A DNA stretch of 64,000 nt from Pseudomonas laurylsulfativorans (GCF_002906155.1 NZ_MUJK01000008.1:183059-247058), one strand, 5' to 3'. Counted from the stretch's first letter, positions 17,574 to 27,377 are shown. Notes: generated by a model from the sequence alone, not told the origin. Numbers and translations: made by a program.

Positions 17574-19253
17574 ATGTTTGCCGACCTGCGCCTGTTTTTC
17601 GCCTTTCTACTGACTTTTGCCTACCTGACCGCCAATGCCGCCGAGTGCCCCGACTGGCCCCCGGAACGCGCCCTGAACGAAGTCAACAGACTACAACAGC
17701 AAATCGACCTCTGGGACGACAGCTACCACCGACAGGGACGCTCGCTGGTCGCCGATGAACTCTATGACCAGTCCCGTGCGCGACTCACCCAATGGCGCCA
17801 CTGCTTCAACCTGAGCCTGTCCGCAAACCCCTTGCGCACTGCACGCGGAACGCTACTCCACCCCATCGCCCATACGGGCCTGGACAAACTGCACGATCGC
17901 CCCGCCGTGGAAAAATGGCTGCGTGATCGGGTGGACGTCTGGGCCCAGCCTAAAATCGATGGCGTGGCAGTGACCCTGGTTTACCGCAACGGTCTGTTGG
18001 CCCAGGCTATCAGCCGCGGCGACGGCAAGAGCGGTCAGGACTGGACGGCTCCGGCACGACAGATTCCGGCCATCCCGCAACGGCTATCGCAGGCCCAGGA
18101 CTTGATCGTGCAAGGCGAACTGTATTGGCGCCTGACCGATCATATGCAGGCCCGGGCCGGCAGCCTCAATGCTCGTGCCTCGGTGGCCGGTCTGATGGCA
18201 CGCAAGGTCTTGAGCGCCGAACAGGCCGCCGGCATCGACCTGTTTGTCTGGGACTGGCCCCAAGGGCCGGCGAGCGTGCCCGAGCGTGCCGCGGCGCTGA
18301 CTACGTTGGGCTTCCCGAGTACCACGGCCTACAGCCAGCCAATCGCCTCCGTCATTGAAGCCGAACGCTGGCGCGACCACTGGTATCGCTCCCCCCTGCC
18401 TTTTGCCAGCGATGGCATCGTCCTGCGCCAGAACCAGCGCCCGGCCGCTGAGCGCTGGCAGGCCAGGTCACCCTACTGGGCCATCGCCTGGAAATACCCT
18501 TTCGCCCAGACACTGGCCGAAGTCCGCCAGGTTCACTTCAAAATCGGCCGGACCGGGCGGATCACGCCGGTACTTGAACTGACCCCGGTGAAGCTCGATG
18601 ACCGACAGATCAAACGCGTCAGCGTCAGCTCGTTGCAACGCTGGCAGGCACTGGACATTCGGCCGGGCGATCAGGTCGCCATCAGCCTGGCCGGGCTGAC
18701 CATTCCCAGACTCGATAGCGTTGTATTGCGCAGCAGCGAGCGCGGCGAATTGAACCCGCCGCAAGCAGCGGACTTTCATTCATTGAGTTGCTGGCAACCG
18801 ACTCCGGGCTGTGAGAGCCAGTTTCTCGCGCGCCTGACCTGGCTCGGCAGCAAACAGGGTCTGGCGCTGCCCAATGTGGGTCCAGGTACGTGGGAAAAAC
18901 TTCTTGCAACAGGTCGCCTGGAGGGTCTGCTGGATTGGTTGACCCTCGATGCCCAAGAGCTTGCTACCATTGACGGTTTCGGCGAGCGCAGCGCGGCTCG
19001 TCTTGCGGACAGCTTCAACCAAGCCCGGCAACGTCCGTTCGCACACTGGCTGAAAGCCCTGGGATTGCCGCCGACAGGTCAGGCGCACCTCGGCGATTCA
19101 TGGCAGGCTCTGGCGCAGCGAGACATCGAACAATGGCAGACCGAGGCTGGTATCGGGCCAGGACGCGCGGGGCAACTGACCGCCTTTTTCCGCGATTCGC
19201 AGGTCCTGGCCTTGAGTGAAACGTTACGTGATGCGGGGATTGACGGCTTTTAG
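17574..19253 (+). CDS. ligB: NAD-dependent DNA ligase LigB
   Basis: The 559-residue protein matches LigB in length (E. coli about 560) and lacks the C-terminal BRCT domain of LigA. The adenylation motif is P-K-I-D-G-V-A-V (Lys about residue 125), followed by S-R-G-D-G. An OB-fold segment with F-K-I-G-R-T-G-R-I-T-P and a helix-hairpin-helix region (I-D-G-F-G-E-R-S-A) follow. Only two cysteines remain where LigA has a four-cysteine zinc site. LigB seals nicks weakly, and its role is unclear. The N-terminus, with hydrophobic stretch F-F-A-F-L-L-T-F-A-Y-L-T-A-N-A-A, looks like a cleavable signal peptide, which is surprising for a ligase. It is a single gene. Confidence 0.93.
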   Translation: MFADLRLFFAFLLTFAYLTANAAECPDWPPERALNEVNRLQQQIDLWDDSYHRQGRSLVADELYDQSRARLTQWRHCFNLSLSANPLRTARGTLLHPIAHTGLDKLHDRPAVEKWLRDRVDVWAQPKIDGVAVTLVYRNGLLAQAISRGDGKSGQDWTAPARQIPAIPQRLSQAQDLIVQGELYWRLTDHMQARAGSLNARASVAGLMARKVLSAEQAAGIDLFVWDWPQGPASVPERAAALTTLGFPSTTAYSQPIASVIEAERWRDHWYRSPLPFASDGIVLRQNQRPAAERWQARSPYWAIAWKYPFAQTLAEVRQVHFKIGRTGRITPVLELTPVKLDDRQIKRVSVSSLQRWQALDIRPGDQVAISLAGLTIPRLDSVVLRSSERGELNPPQAADFHSLSCWQPTPGCESQFLARLTWLGSKQGLALPNVGPGTWEKLLATGRLEGLLDWLTLDAQELATIDGFGERSAARLADSFNQARQRPFAHWLKALGLPPTGQAHLGDSWQALAQRDIEQWQTEAGIGPGRAGQLTAFFRDSQVLALSETLRDAGIDGF

Positions 19254-19349
19254 CAGTCAGCCTTGCGCCCAGCGGGAACCCCAAGGGGACCGCCGGGCTC
19301 CAACAAGCCATTGCCACACCGCCCGCTTGCCTTCTTACATGGAGCTTTT

Positions 19350-19745
19350 ATGAAACTTCTTTCACCGCTCGCCCTGTTGACCCTCTGCAGCGTGCTGGCC
19401 ACTCCGTTGATGGCGGACGAGGAAGCACCGGGGCTGACCGGTTGCGCCGCCAAGAAGCAAGGCATCGTCAACCAGATCGAACTGGCCAAGGTCCACGGCA
19501 ACGCCGACCAGCAGGCCGGCCTGGAAAAAGCCCTGAGCGAAGTCGAAGCGAACTGCACCGATGCCTCGCTGAAGAAGGAACGGGAAAACAAGGTGCTCGA
19601 CGCCAGGCACGAAGTCAGCAAGCGTCAGGCAGACCTCGACAAAGCCATGAGCAAAGGCGACCCCGACAAGATCAACAAGCGCAAAGACAAACTCGCCGAT
19701 GCCCGCAAGGAACTGCAAGACGCACTGGATGAGCTGGATAAGTAA
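19350..19745 (+). CDS. DUF1090 (YqjC-like) periplasmic protein
   Basis: The 131-residue product starts at the ATG at 19350, with GGAG nine bases upstream. It has a signal peptide (S-P-L-A-L-L-T-L-C-S-V-L-A-T-P-L-M-A, cleavage near residue 22) and then a highly charged helical, coiled-coil-like domain rich in Lys, Glu and Asp. Two cysteines (T-G-C-A-A-K and E-A-N-C-T-D) are placed as in DUF1090. The family is periplasmic and its function is unknown. It stands between ligB and the convergent cytochrome gene. Confidence 0.85.
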   Translation: MKLLSPLALLTLCSVLATPLMADEEAPGLTGCAAKKQGIVNQIELAKVHGNADQQAGLEKALSEVEANCTDASLKKERENKVLDARHEVSKRQADLDKAMSKGDPDKINKRKDKLADARKELQDALDELDK

Positions 19746-19794
19746 GAACAGGGATCTTTGATGCTGCCAAAGCAGCCTTCGCGAGCAACGCCAA

Positions 19795-20244
19795 TCAATG
19801 ATCCCGAAACGCCTTATGACATGCACTGCAAGCATCTTCGACTTTCTGCACCGCCGGCCCCAGGTTGCTGGCCTTGTAGGGTTGAACCTGGCTGGCAATC
19901 ACCAATTCACCGGTGGCGGATTCAAGATCACGGGCCATGGCCTGGAAACGCGCCTGCTGCTCCCAGACATCGCTCTTGGCGCTGGTGTGATCTTCCTCGC
20001 GGACCTGCGGAAAGTGTTGCCACGGCTCACGGGACAGCGCATCGAGTTTCACCGAGCCCTCGGCGAACTTCGGGCCATCGAACGGAATGCGCCCACGCAG
20101 CATGCCGCCCAGGTCTTCACCGGTCTTGAGCATCTGCTTGAAAATGGCCTTGCGCTGGCCGAGCGGCGAATTGGGGTCGACTCCGCCACAAGCGGACAAT
20201 GTCAGGCAGGCCAGCAATACAACAGAAAGTCTTTTAAGAGTCAT
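19795..20244 (-). CDS. Cytochrome c' family lipoprotein
   Basis: The 149-residue product has a lipoprotein signal peptide with lipobox L-S-A-C and a four-helix-type domain ending in the haem motif C-S-A-C-H-K-A-F-R, the C-terminal C-x-x-C-H location typical of cytochrome c'. These proteins bind one haem c and are linked to handling of nitric oxide or to electron transfer. Being a lipoprotein is less common for the family. It is transcribed away from mltA, which begins 128 bases further on. Confidence 0.85.
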   Translation of the reverse strand: MTLKRLSVVLLACLTLSACGGVDPNSPLGQRKAIFKQMLKTGEDLGGMLRGRIPFDGPKFAEGSVKLDALSREPWQHFPQVREEDHTSAKSDVWEQQARFQAMARDLESATGELVIASQVQPYKASNLGPAVQKVEDACSACHKAFRDH

Positions 20245-20372
20245 GGTGGCTTCAGGTCACGGGAAACGGCGGCCAGTATCCTCGCGTCATCGGCAAAGAC
20301 CAATAGCCCTATTATCAATAAGGGTTGCTTGAGCGCATGGAGCGTCCAGGCAACCGACAAAGGAATCACTCC

Positions 20373-21557
20373 ATGAACAGCTGTTTCAAGGCATGGCGTC
20401 ACAGCCTGGCCTGGACCCTGCCGATGGTGGCCCTGCTCGCGGGCTGCACCGGAGGCGACAAACAACAACCGAAAACCCACGCCCTGGCCACCTACTCCAG
20501 CGCCACATGGGAAGCCCTGCCGGCGGTGTCCGACAGCGACCTGGTTGCCGGTTTCGGATCGTGGCGCAGCGCCTGCACCCGACTCAAGGCCGACCCGGTC
20601 TGGGGTGGCACCTGCGCAGCGGCGGCCAACGTGCCGCAAACCGCCAGCGACATTCGCGGCTTCCTCAAGCAGAACCTCGATGTCTATGGCCTGCGCGCCG
20701 CCAACGACAACCCCAACGGTTTGATCACCGGCTACTACGAACCGGTCTATCCCGGAAGCCTGACCCAGACCAGCGTTGCCAACGTCCCGGTCTATGGCGT
20801 CCCCGAGGACATGATCATCGTCGCCCTCGACAGCATTTACCCGGAACTCAAGGGCAAACGCCTGCGCGGTCGGCTCGAAGGTCGCGTACTCAAGCCGTAC
20901 GACGATGCGGCAACCATCGAAAGCAAAGGGGTCAAGGCGCCGGTCGTGGCCTGGCTGACCGATCCGATGAACCTGCAGTTCCTGCAAATCCAGGGTTCGG
21001 GTCGTATCCAGCTCGACAATGGCCGCCAGTTGCGTATTGCTTACGCCGACCAGAATGGCCATCCATATCGACCGATCGGTCGCTGGCTGGTGGAACAGGG
21101 CGAGCTGAAAAAAGAAGACGTGACCATGGGCGCCATCAGCACCTGGGCCAAGGCCAATCCGTCTAGGATTCCCGAACTGCTCGGCAGCAACCCCAGCTAT
21201 GTGTTCTTCACCCGCAACCCGGACAGCAACGAAGGCCCGCGCGGCTCGCTGAACGTACCGTTGACCGCCGGTTACAGTGCGGCGGTGGATCGAAAGGTGA
21301 TTCCGCTGGGTAGCCTGTTGTGGCTGTCCACCACCAGACCGGACGGTACCGCGCTGGTTCGACCGGTGGCAGCTCAAGACACTGGTGGTGCAATTGCCGG
21401 TGAAGTTCGGGCGGATCTGTTCTGGGGCACCGGCGATGCGGCCGGGCAACTGGCCGGGGACATGAAGCAGCAGGGACAGATCTGGATGCTCTGGCCCAAA
21501 GGTGCGGCGTTGCCGCAAGTGCCGCAGGTGGCGGATGCCGAGAAGACCAAACCCTGA
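20373..21557 (+). CDS. mltA: Membrane-bound lytic murein transglycosylase A
   Basis: The 394-residue lipoprotein has lipobox L-L-A-G-C near residue 24 and then the MltA fold. The stretch TGYYEPVYPG and the C-terminal barrel segment V-A-A-Q-D-T-G-G-A-I, which contains the catalytic Asp region of the family, are present. It cleaves the MurNAc-GlcNAc bond of peptidoglycan and forms 1,6-anhydromuropeptides at the inner face of the outer membrane. The start at 20373 has AAGGA upstream. It is a single gene followed by a REP pair. Confidence 0.95.
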   Translation: MNSCFKAWRHSLAWTLPMVALLAGCTGGDKQQPKTHALATYSSATWEALPAVSDSDLVAGFGSWRSACTRLKADPVWGGTCAAAANVPQTASDIRGFLKQNLDVYGLRAANDNPNGLITGYYEPVYPGSLTQTSVANVPVYGVPEDMIIVALDSIYPELKGKRLRGRLEGRVLKPYDDAATIESKGVKAPVVAWLTDPMNLQFLQIQGSGRIQLDNGRQLRIAYADQNGHPYRPIGRWLVEQGELKKEDVTMGAISTWAKANPSRIPELLGSNPSYVFFTRNPDSNEGPRGSLNVPLTAGYSAAVDRKVIPLGSLLWLSTTRPDGTALVRPVAAQDTGGAIAGEVRADLFWGTGDAAGQLAGDMKQQGQIWMLWPKGAALPQVPQVADAEKTKP

Positions 21558-21559
21558 CC

Positions 21560-21651
21560 TGTAGGAGCCGGCTTGCCGGCGATGGCGGCGGATTGATCAG
21601 CAACGATGTTGCCTGACACCTCGCTATCGCCGGCAAGCCGACTCCTACAGG
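21560..21651. repeat. REP inverted pair
   Basis: CTGTAGGAGCCGGCTTGCCG and the inverse face each other between mltA and the convergent MAPEG gene. Confidence 0.88.
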
Positions 21652-21685
21652 ATTTGCGCTACCCGGCAAAAACCCTGGAGATCTG

Positions 21686-22069
21686 TCAGACCGACACCAC
21701 AAAGAAACTCACGATCAGCCCCATCCCCACGAACCACATCAACGACCGCAGCGTCGCCAGGTCCGCCAGATAGAAAATGATGTAAAGCAAACGGCTGGTG
21801 ATGAACAACACCGACAACACATTGATTGTCACCAACTCGGCGTTGCCCGCCAGGTGCGCCACGATCACCGCGGCTGCAAACGCCGGTGTCACTTCAAAAC
21901 TGTTCAACTGCGCCGCATTCGCCCGCTTGCCCAAGCCCTCCAGGGAATCGAGAAACCCTCGTGGATCATGATTGTCTTTCAGTCGGTACCCGCCACTGAC
22001 CTTCGCGACACCCGTGCACAGGTACGGCAGGAAGATCGCAATCAAAATGCACCACAGAGCAACCGTCAT
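21686..22069 (-). CDS. MAPEG family membrane protein
   Basis: The 127-residue protein has about four hydrophobic segments, and N-S-F-E-V-T-P-A-F-A-A-A-V (about residues 56-68) is the family signature region. MAPEG proteins bind glutathione or lipid-derived substrates in the membrane; the bacterial ones of this short type have no established reaction. It follows the EamA gene by 49 bases on the same strand, so co-transcription is possible. Confidence 0.85.
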   Translation of the reverse strand: MTVALWCILIAIFLPYLCTGVAKVSGGYRLKDNHDPRGFLDSLEGLGKRANAAQLNSFEVTPAFAAAVIVAHLAGNAELVTINVLSVLFITSRLLYIIFYLADLATLRSLMWFVGMGLIVSFFVVSV

Positions 22070-22118
22070 TACGCAGTCCCTTCTTCATGTTGTAGAAAAT
22101 CAAATCCATCAACGGCGA

Positions 22119-22952
22119 TCAAAACTTCATCACCAATATGCCAATCAGCACCAGTCCACAGGCTAAGAGGCGCGGCCCGCCAAAAGGTTCTTTGAGATAA
22201 CGCATGCCAAACAGCACCACGAGAATTACGCTGATCTCGCGCAACGCTGCGGCTTCTGCAATCGAGCCCAATTGCATCGCCCAAAGCACCAAAGCGTAGC
22301 TGAACAACACGCAAAACCCGACTGCCAGGCCCAACCGCCACTGTTCGCGCCAGAACAGCATGAACGCGGGTCGTTTGCGTACCAGTGCCAACAACGGAAA
22401 CGGCCAGGCACTGAACAGAGTGACCCAGACCAAGTAATCCAGAGGATGGGACCAGCGCCGCAATGCCTGCCCGTCGATGTAGGTGTAGCAACCGATGCAC
22501 AGGCCGATCAACGCCACTACCGGCAGCATCGACCACGGCAAACGCGCACCGCCGCCGCCCTGCCAGAGCAGGCACAGCATGCCGAACGGGATCAGCAGGA
22601 TTCCGAAAATCTGTTGATGAGTCAGTACTTCCCCGGCAAAGATCAGCGTCAGTGCCAGTACCACCAACGGTGACAGACCGCGCATCAATGGATAGACCAA
22701 CCCAAGGTCGCCGACCCGATAGGCCTGGATCAGTAAATAGCGATAGAGCAATTCGAACGCCGCCGATGCCAGGATCCACGGCCAGATTTCCAGCGGCGGC
22801 AGGCTCAGGAACGGCAACATCAGCGCGACAAAGAGCAGCGCCACGCTGTCCATGCAGGCCACCACCAACAGCCGCTCCGCACTGAACTTGATCAGGGTAT
22901 TCCACGCCGCGTGCAACAGCGCCGCCACCAACACCAATACCGTTGCAAGCAC
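22119..22952 (-). CDS. EamA (DMT superfamily) transporter
   Basis: This 277-residue protein has about ten hydrophobic segments in two similar halves, the usual EamA layout; W-N-T-L-I-K-F-S near the N-terminus and L-L-I-Q-A-Y-R-V-G-D-L-G-L-V-Y-P-L are family marks. The start is the GTG at 22952, with AAGGAG six bases upstream. EamA members export small metabolites, but the substrate is unknown here. The MAPEG gene follows on the same strand. Confidence 0.87.
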   Translation of the reverse strand: MLATVLVLVAALLHAAWNTLIKFSAERLLVVACMDSVALLFVALMLPFLSLPPLEIWPWILASAAFELLYRYLLIQAYRVGDLGLVYPLMRGLSPLVVLALTLIFAGEVLTHQQIFGILLIPFGMLCLLWQGGGGARLPWSMLPVVALIGLCIGCYTYIDGQALRRWSHPLDYLVWVTLFSAWPFPLLALVRKRPAFMLFWREQWRLGLAVGFCVLFSYALVLWAMQLGSIAEAAALREISVILVVLFGMRYLKEPFGGPRLLACGLVLIGILVMKF

Positions 22953-22981
22953 GGCCTACTCCTTATATTGACCCCACCCCT

Positions 22982-23082
22982 TGTAGGAGCGAGCTTGCTC
23001 GCGAAAAACGTGAGGGCAACGCAGCCAACCGGCAAATACGCGTCTTCGTTCACGTCCATCGCGAGCAAGCTCGCTCCTACAG
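22982..23082. repeat. REP inverted pair
   Basis: TGTAGGAGCGAGCTTGCTCG and the inverse face each other in the divergent gap between the EamA and MFS genes. About 130 bases remain on the MFS side for a promoter. Confidence 0.88.
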
Positions 23083-23266
23083 TGTTCGGTAGAGAATTGA
23101 TTCGCCATATGTCAGCAGCTGTTTATACTGCAAACGACCACGCCGCACTCAGTTGCGCACAGACCAATTCCAATAAAATCTGCCCCTGCCCCGCTCTCCC
23201 CGAGAACGGTCTTTGGCATGCGTATGCCTGATCACAGCGTCAAGACTACCGACAGAGACCTTGCGC

Positions 23267-24436
23267 ATGCCACTCGCTTTGCTTGCCCTCGCTGTTGCCG
23301 CCTTCGGCATCGGCACTACCGAATTCGTCATCATGGGCCTGTTGCCCGACGTCGCCCGCGACCTCAGCGTGAGCATTCCCGATGCCGGATTGCTGATCAC
23401 CGGTTATGCCCTGGGTGTGGTATTCGGTGCACCGATCCTCGCCGTCGGCACCGCCAACATGCCGCGCAAAGCCACCCTGCTGGGCATGACGCTGATGTTC
23501 ATCCTCGGCAACATGCTCTGCGCCCTGGCGCCGAATTACGCGACGCTGATGGCCGCGCGAGTGATCACCGCACTGTGCCATGGCGCATTTTTCGGCATCG
23601 GTTCGGTGGTCGCCGCCGGGCTGGTCGCACCGAACAAACGCGCCCAGGCAATTGCCATGATGTTCACCGGCCTGACCCTGGCCAATGTGCTCGGCGTGCC
23701 GTTGGGCACCGCCCTCGGGCAATACGCGGGTTGGCGCTCAACCTTCTGGGCGGTATCGGTGATCGGGGTGCTGGCCGCGATTGCGCAATGGGTCTGGCTG
23801 CCGAAAAACATCGCGATGGATAAAGCCAACCTGGCCAGCGAGTTCAAGGTGCTGGGCAAGGCCAATGTATTGCTGGCCCTGGGCATGAGTGTGCTGGCCT
23901 CGACCAGCCTGTTCAGTGTGTTCACTTACATCGCGCCGATCCTGCAGGACATCACTGGCGTCAGCCCGCACGGCGTCACCATCATGCTGCTGTTGTTCGG
24001 CGTTGGCTTGACCGCAGGCAGCATGCTCGGTGGGCGTCTGGCGGACAGCCGTTTGCTGCCTTCGCTGGTGGGCATGGCGCTGGCTGTACTGGTGGTGCTG
24101 GCGGCGTTCACGCAAACCAGCCATTCGGCAATTCCGGCGGCGATCACGCTGGTGCTGTGGGGGACGTTCGCCTTCGCCCTGTGCCCGATCCTGCAACTGC
24201 TGATCATCGATCAGGCCTCTGAGGCGCCCAACCTGGGTTCGACCTTGAACCAGAGCGCCTTCAACCTCGGTAACGCCACCGGAGCCTGGATCGGCGGCCT
24301 GGTGGTGGCCAGCGGTGCGGATCTGGCGGACTTGCCGTGGACGGGCGCACTGGTAAGCGGATTGACCGTATTGGTCGCGCTTTACTTTATCTATCGGCAG
24401 CGACACGCCGTAACACTGGTCAATGTATCCGGCTGA
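23267..24436 (+). CDS. MFS transporter, DHA1 family (AraJ/YdhP-like)
   Basis: From the ATG at 23267 the protein is 389 residues with twelve hydrophobic segments. F-G-I-G-T-T-E-F-V-I-M-G-L-L-P in the first helix is characteristic of the AraJ/YdhP group of DHA1 exporters. These are proton-driven exporters of sugars or drugs; the substrate is not known. The 18 in-frame codons upstream lack the pattern of a membrane protein start. The ribosome site (AGAGACC) is weak, so the start is less certain than the identity. It is transcribed alone. Confidence 0.88.
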   Translation: MPLALLALAVAAFGIGTTEFVIMGLLPDVARDLSVSIPDAGLLITGYALGVVFGAPILAVGTANMPRKATLLGMTLMFILGNMLCALAPNYATLMAARVITALCHGAFFGIGSVVAAGLVAPNKRAQAIAMMFTGLTLANVLGVPLGTALGQYAGWRSTFWAVSVIGVLAAIAQWVWLPKNIAMDKANLASEFKVLGKANVLLALGMSVLASTSLFSVFTYIAPILQDITGVSPHGVTIMLLLFGVGLTAGSMLGGRLADSRLLPSLVGMALAVLVVLAAFTQTSHSAIPAAITLVLWGTFAFALCPILQLLIIDQASEAPNLGSTLNQSAFNLGNATGAWIGGLVVASGADLADLPWTGALVSGLTVLVALYFIYRQRHAVTLVNVSG

Positions 24437-24469
24437 GGCGGGAGATAAAGCCCAGCCTCACCATGCCTC

Positions 24470-26332
24470 TTAAAGCGACTGTACGATGATCTGGCTTTTC
24501 AGATCACGGAGGACCAACTCGGCCGACGCCTTCATGGCCTCGAAATCTTGAGGCGTGCACACCACTTGCGGGTGCTTGAAGGCAAAACGCCGTTTAACCA
24601 CAACGGCGTTGTCTGCCCTAGTGTAGTTCGCACTATAGTCAAAGCGCTCATGGCTCAACGATACATCTCTGGGAGCGGCAAGAATGCCGATCTCTTTCGC
24701 GAACTCGAACCTTGCCTGTTCTTCAATCACGCTGGAGAAGCACGCGAATGCCTGGGTGCGCTCCGGCTCAATGAGCAGGCTGAACACGTTTTGCGCGATG
24801 CCGCCCACCAGACTGCTCATAGTCAGCACACCGACAGGCCCGGGCAGGCTCACCAGATTCTCCACGCGCCCAACCAAATTGAGCTCAAAATGGTTGTCTG
24901 TGCCCTCCAGGCTCCCCGTCTCCATCTTGCCACTGCCATTGAGGCCGTAGGACATCAGAAACTGCTGGATCATCAAGTCTCGATCCGCGGGTTTGGTTGA
25001 CCTGGCACCATAGCGATTCATCTCCGCGGCCCAACCGGTCACATTGGATTGATGGGTAAACTCTGCCGCGCCTTTCGACGAAACCTTGTACAACAAGGTG
25101 TTTTCAACCTTGTTCTCCTGAACTGCCGGGGTACGGGCGACAACCCCGGTTTTGGTCAGGACGACGGGCTTGTCCAGGACCATCAACGGCAGATAACCAC
25201 CCGCAATTCCCTCGGCCGTAGAGTCCAGGTACAGATTGAGACCCGGCACAAAGGTAATCGCGTGATTGAGCACACCCAGCGTCGGCACTTCAGGCAACAG
25301 ATAGGCATTGCCCAGGCTGACCAGCGCTGGCGTGCTTTCGATTCCCACTGCCGCCAGCAAGGCTTCGAGCAAGGCCACGTGGTCCTTACAGTCGCCATAA
25401 CGGTTTGCCAGAATCGTTTCCACCGGATGCGGCACAACACCACCCGGGCCAACATAGACCGCCACATAACGGATGTTCTTGCGCACCCACTCGCTCAGGG
25501 CAATAGCCTTGGCCCGCGGGTTGTCCAGATGAGCAGTGAGCGAGCTGGCCAGCTCCCGAACCTTCGGCGTGACATTGACCTTCGCCCGTGAATCATAGGC
25601 TTTGGCGAACGCAGCAAAATCCGTGAAGGTCGAGACTGCAAGGTATTGACCGTAATCGAGGTACGAAACCGCACCCTGCTCGATCCGGGCCTTTTGGGCG
25701 GGCACGTAGTCCCAGCGATAAATCCTGCGCCCAGGCGCCGCAGCCGGTGTACTCGCGGCAAAGCCTTTGGCATCGGCATACAGGAGCATGTCGGCGGGCA
25801 AGTCATAAATCAGCGTGAACTGTCGGGTGGGGTTGAACGCGGGATAAGACAAGTCTTCAAATTGTCCGGGGAACAGCGCCGTGGTGCGGGTCTTTTTGAA
25901 CTGAAGCACCATTCGATCACCGATGGCTACCTCGGGAAAAATCACCACTTTGACCCGCGTATCCTGAAACATTGGTGCCTGCGCCGAAGCAAGCTCTTGT
26001 TGCTCCTTAATCTGCTCAGGCCGAACCGCCACCTTGCGGCCATCAGGTTTTTCCGTGTACGCGTGGATGACGTCCAGGGTTTCCAGGGTGCTGTTGTAAC
26101 TCAACGAGCGCTGGGCCTGTTCCTTGATAGCCCGCTCTTCGTTGATCAGGATCACGGTGTCACTGGTGACGACAAAACTGCCGTCGGCATTGATCACATT
26201 CGCCTGGATTTCTTTCTCGATCGTCACCGACGGATCGGTACCATCATCCTTTGCCTGGGCTGCGCCAAGCGTTACGGCAAGTAGTGTAAGTGCGCCGATC
26301 AGGCGCGTCGGGAACAACCCTGAGAATTGCAT
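24470..26332 (-). CDS. DUF3857 and transglutaminase-like domain protein, exported
   Basis: The 620-residue product has a signal peptide (L-I-G-A-L-T-L-L-A-V-T-L-G-A-A-Q-A), a DUF3857 domain (about residues 45-220) and a transglutaminase/protease-like domain (about 265-390) whose catalytic Cys lies in N-R-Y-G-D-C-K-D-H-V-A-L-L, with a later His (L-N-H-A-I-T) and Asp (L-Y-L-D-S-T-A). The C-terminal third is beta-rich. The family is common in Gram-negative envelopes, but no reaction is assigned. The triad appears complete. It is convergent with the MFS gene. Confidence 0.87.
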   Translation of the reverse strand: MQFSGLFPTRLIGALTLLAVTLGAAQAKDDGTDPSVTIEKEIQANVINADGSFVVTSDTVILINEERAIKEQAQRSLSYNSTLETLDVIHAYTEKPDGRKVAVRPEQIKEQQELASAQAPMFQDTRVKVVIFPEVAIGDRMVLQFKKTRTTALFPGQFEDLSYPAFNPTRQFTLIYDLPADMLLYADAKGFAASTPAAAPGRRIYRWDYVPAQKARIEQGAVSYLDYGQYLAVSTFTDFAAFAKAYDSRAKVNVTPKVRELASSLTAHLDNPRAKAIALSEWVRKNIRYVAVYVGPGGVVPHPVETILANRYGDCKDHVALLEALLAAVGIESTPALVSLGNAYLLPEVPTLGVLNHAITFVPGLNLYLDSTAEGIAGGYLPLMVLDKPVVLTKTGVVARTPAVQENKVENTLLYKVSSKGAAEFTHQSNVTGWAAEMNRYGARSTKPADRDLMIQQFLMSYGLNGSGKMETGSLEGTDNHFELNLVGRVENLVSLPGPVGVLTMSSLVGGIAQNVFSLLIEPERTQAFACFSSVIEEQARFEFAKEIGILAAPRDVSLSHERFDYSANYTRADNAVVVKRRFAFKHPQVVCTPQDFEAMKASAELVLRDLKSQIIVQSL

Positions 26333-26445
26333 AAAGATCCGTCTTTGCTGAATGGGAAGCGTTCGCAGGATACAGCAAGTCTCACGCTCTCACTCCACCA
26401 CCAGATTGATGCTTCATTGAATTCGTAGCGTTATGTTTCAAAGCA

Positions 26446-27318
26446 CTATTCCTTCGCGACAGGTGCTGCCTGATCACCTTTGCTCGGCGGCCCGCTTTCG
26501 CTGCGAATCTGCGCATGGCTGATCAGCGCGAAAATAAAACTGCCACCGATGATGTTCCCCGCCAGCGTCGGCCCGGCGAACACCAGCCAGAAATCACGCC
26601 ACGGCAGCTCGCCGGCAAACACCAGATACGAGACCTCCAGCGAACCGACCACGATGTGGGTGAAATCTCCCAGCGCCATAAGATAGGTGATGAGGATGAT
26701 GATCCACATCTTGGCGCTCTCCATGGATGGAATCATCCAGACCATGGTGGCGATCATCCATCCGGAAATGATGCCTTTGGCAAACATCTGGCTGGCGTGG
26801 TTCTCCATGACCTTGCGCCCGATATCAAGAAAGGCGACATCGGTCTTGCTGTCGAAAATCGGCAGCTCCAGCATCACGTACGCCACCAGCAAGGTGCCGC
26901 AGAGGTTGCCGATCAATACCACCGCCCATAACCGCAGCAGTCGGCCGAAGTTGGCCAGTGTCGGCTTGGTCATCACCGGCAGCACGGCGGTCAGGGTGTT
27001 TTCGGTGAACAGTTGCTGGCGGGCCAGGATCACCGCGAGAAAACCGGCGCAATAGCCGAAGCTCGCGATCACCTTGAATCCTTCGCCATCCGGCAGGCGC
27101 GAATTGAGCAACCCCATCCCCATCAGCGACAGGCCCATGGTCAACCCCGCTGCCAGCGCCGACCACCACAACGCCGCAATGCTGCGCTCCAGTTCCTGGT
27201 CGCCCTGGGTACGGATGATCTCGTGCAATACCGCGGCACGGGGCGGCTGGCTCTTTTCGACTTCGTGCTCTTCTTGCGCCGAGAGGTTCGGGGTCTTGCC
27301 GTCGTGTGCCGAGTTCAT
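26446..27318 (-). CDS. Formate/nitrite transporter family protein (YfdC-like)
   Basis: The 290-residue protein has a charged N-terminus of about 45 residues and then six hydrophobic segments in the FocA/NirC pattern, including A-G-L-T-M-G-L-S-L-M-G-M-G and R-Q-Q-L-F-T-E-N-T-L-T-A-V-L-P. The long N-terminal extension and sequence style fit the YfdC branch, whose substrate is not established, rather than FocA or NirC proper. It is followed on the far side by the DUF3857 gene (113-base gap) and preceded by a REP pair. Confidence 0.88.
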   Translation of the reverse strand: MNSAHDGKTPNLSAQEEHEVEKSQPPRAAVLHEIIRTQGDQELERSIAALWWSALAAGLTMGLSLMGMGLLNSRLPDGEGFKVIASFGYCAGFLAVILARQQLFTENTLTAVLPVMTKPTLANFGRLLRLWAVVLIGNLCGTLLVAYVMLELPIFDSKTDVAFLDIGRKVMENHASQMFAKGIISGWMIATMVWMIPSMESAKMWIIILITYLMALGDFTHIVVGSLEVSYLVFAGELPWRDFWLVFAGPTLAGNIIGGSFIFALISHAQIRSESGPPSKGDQAAPVAKE

Positions 27319-27377
27319 GGGATGCGCAACCGGTGGCGGGCTATTTAGCTATGACCTGTGCAACGGGGATTCCGTTC

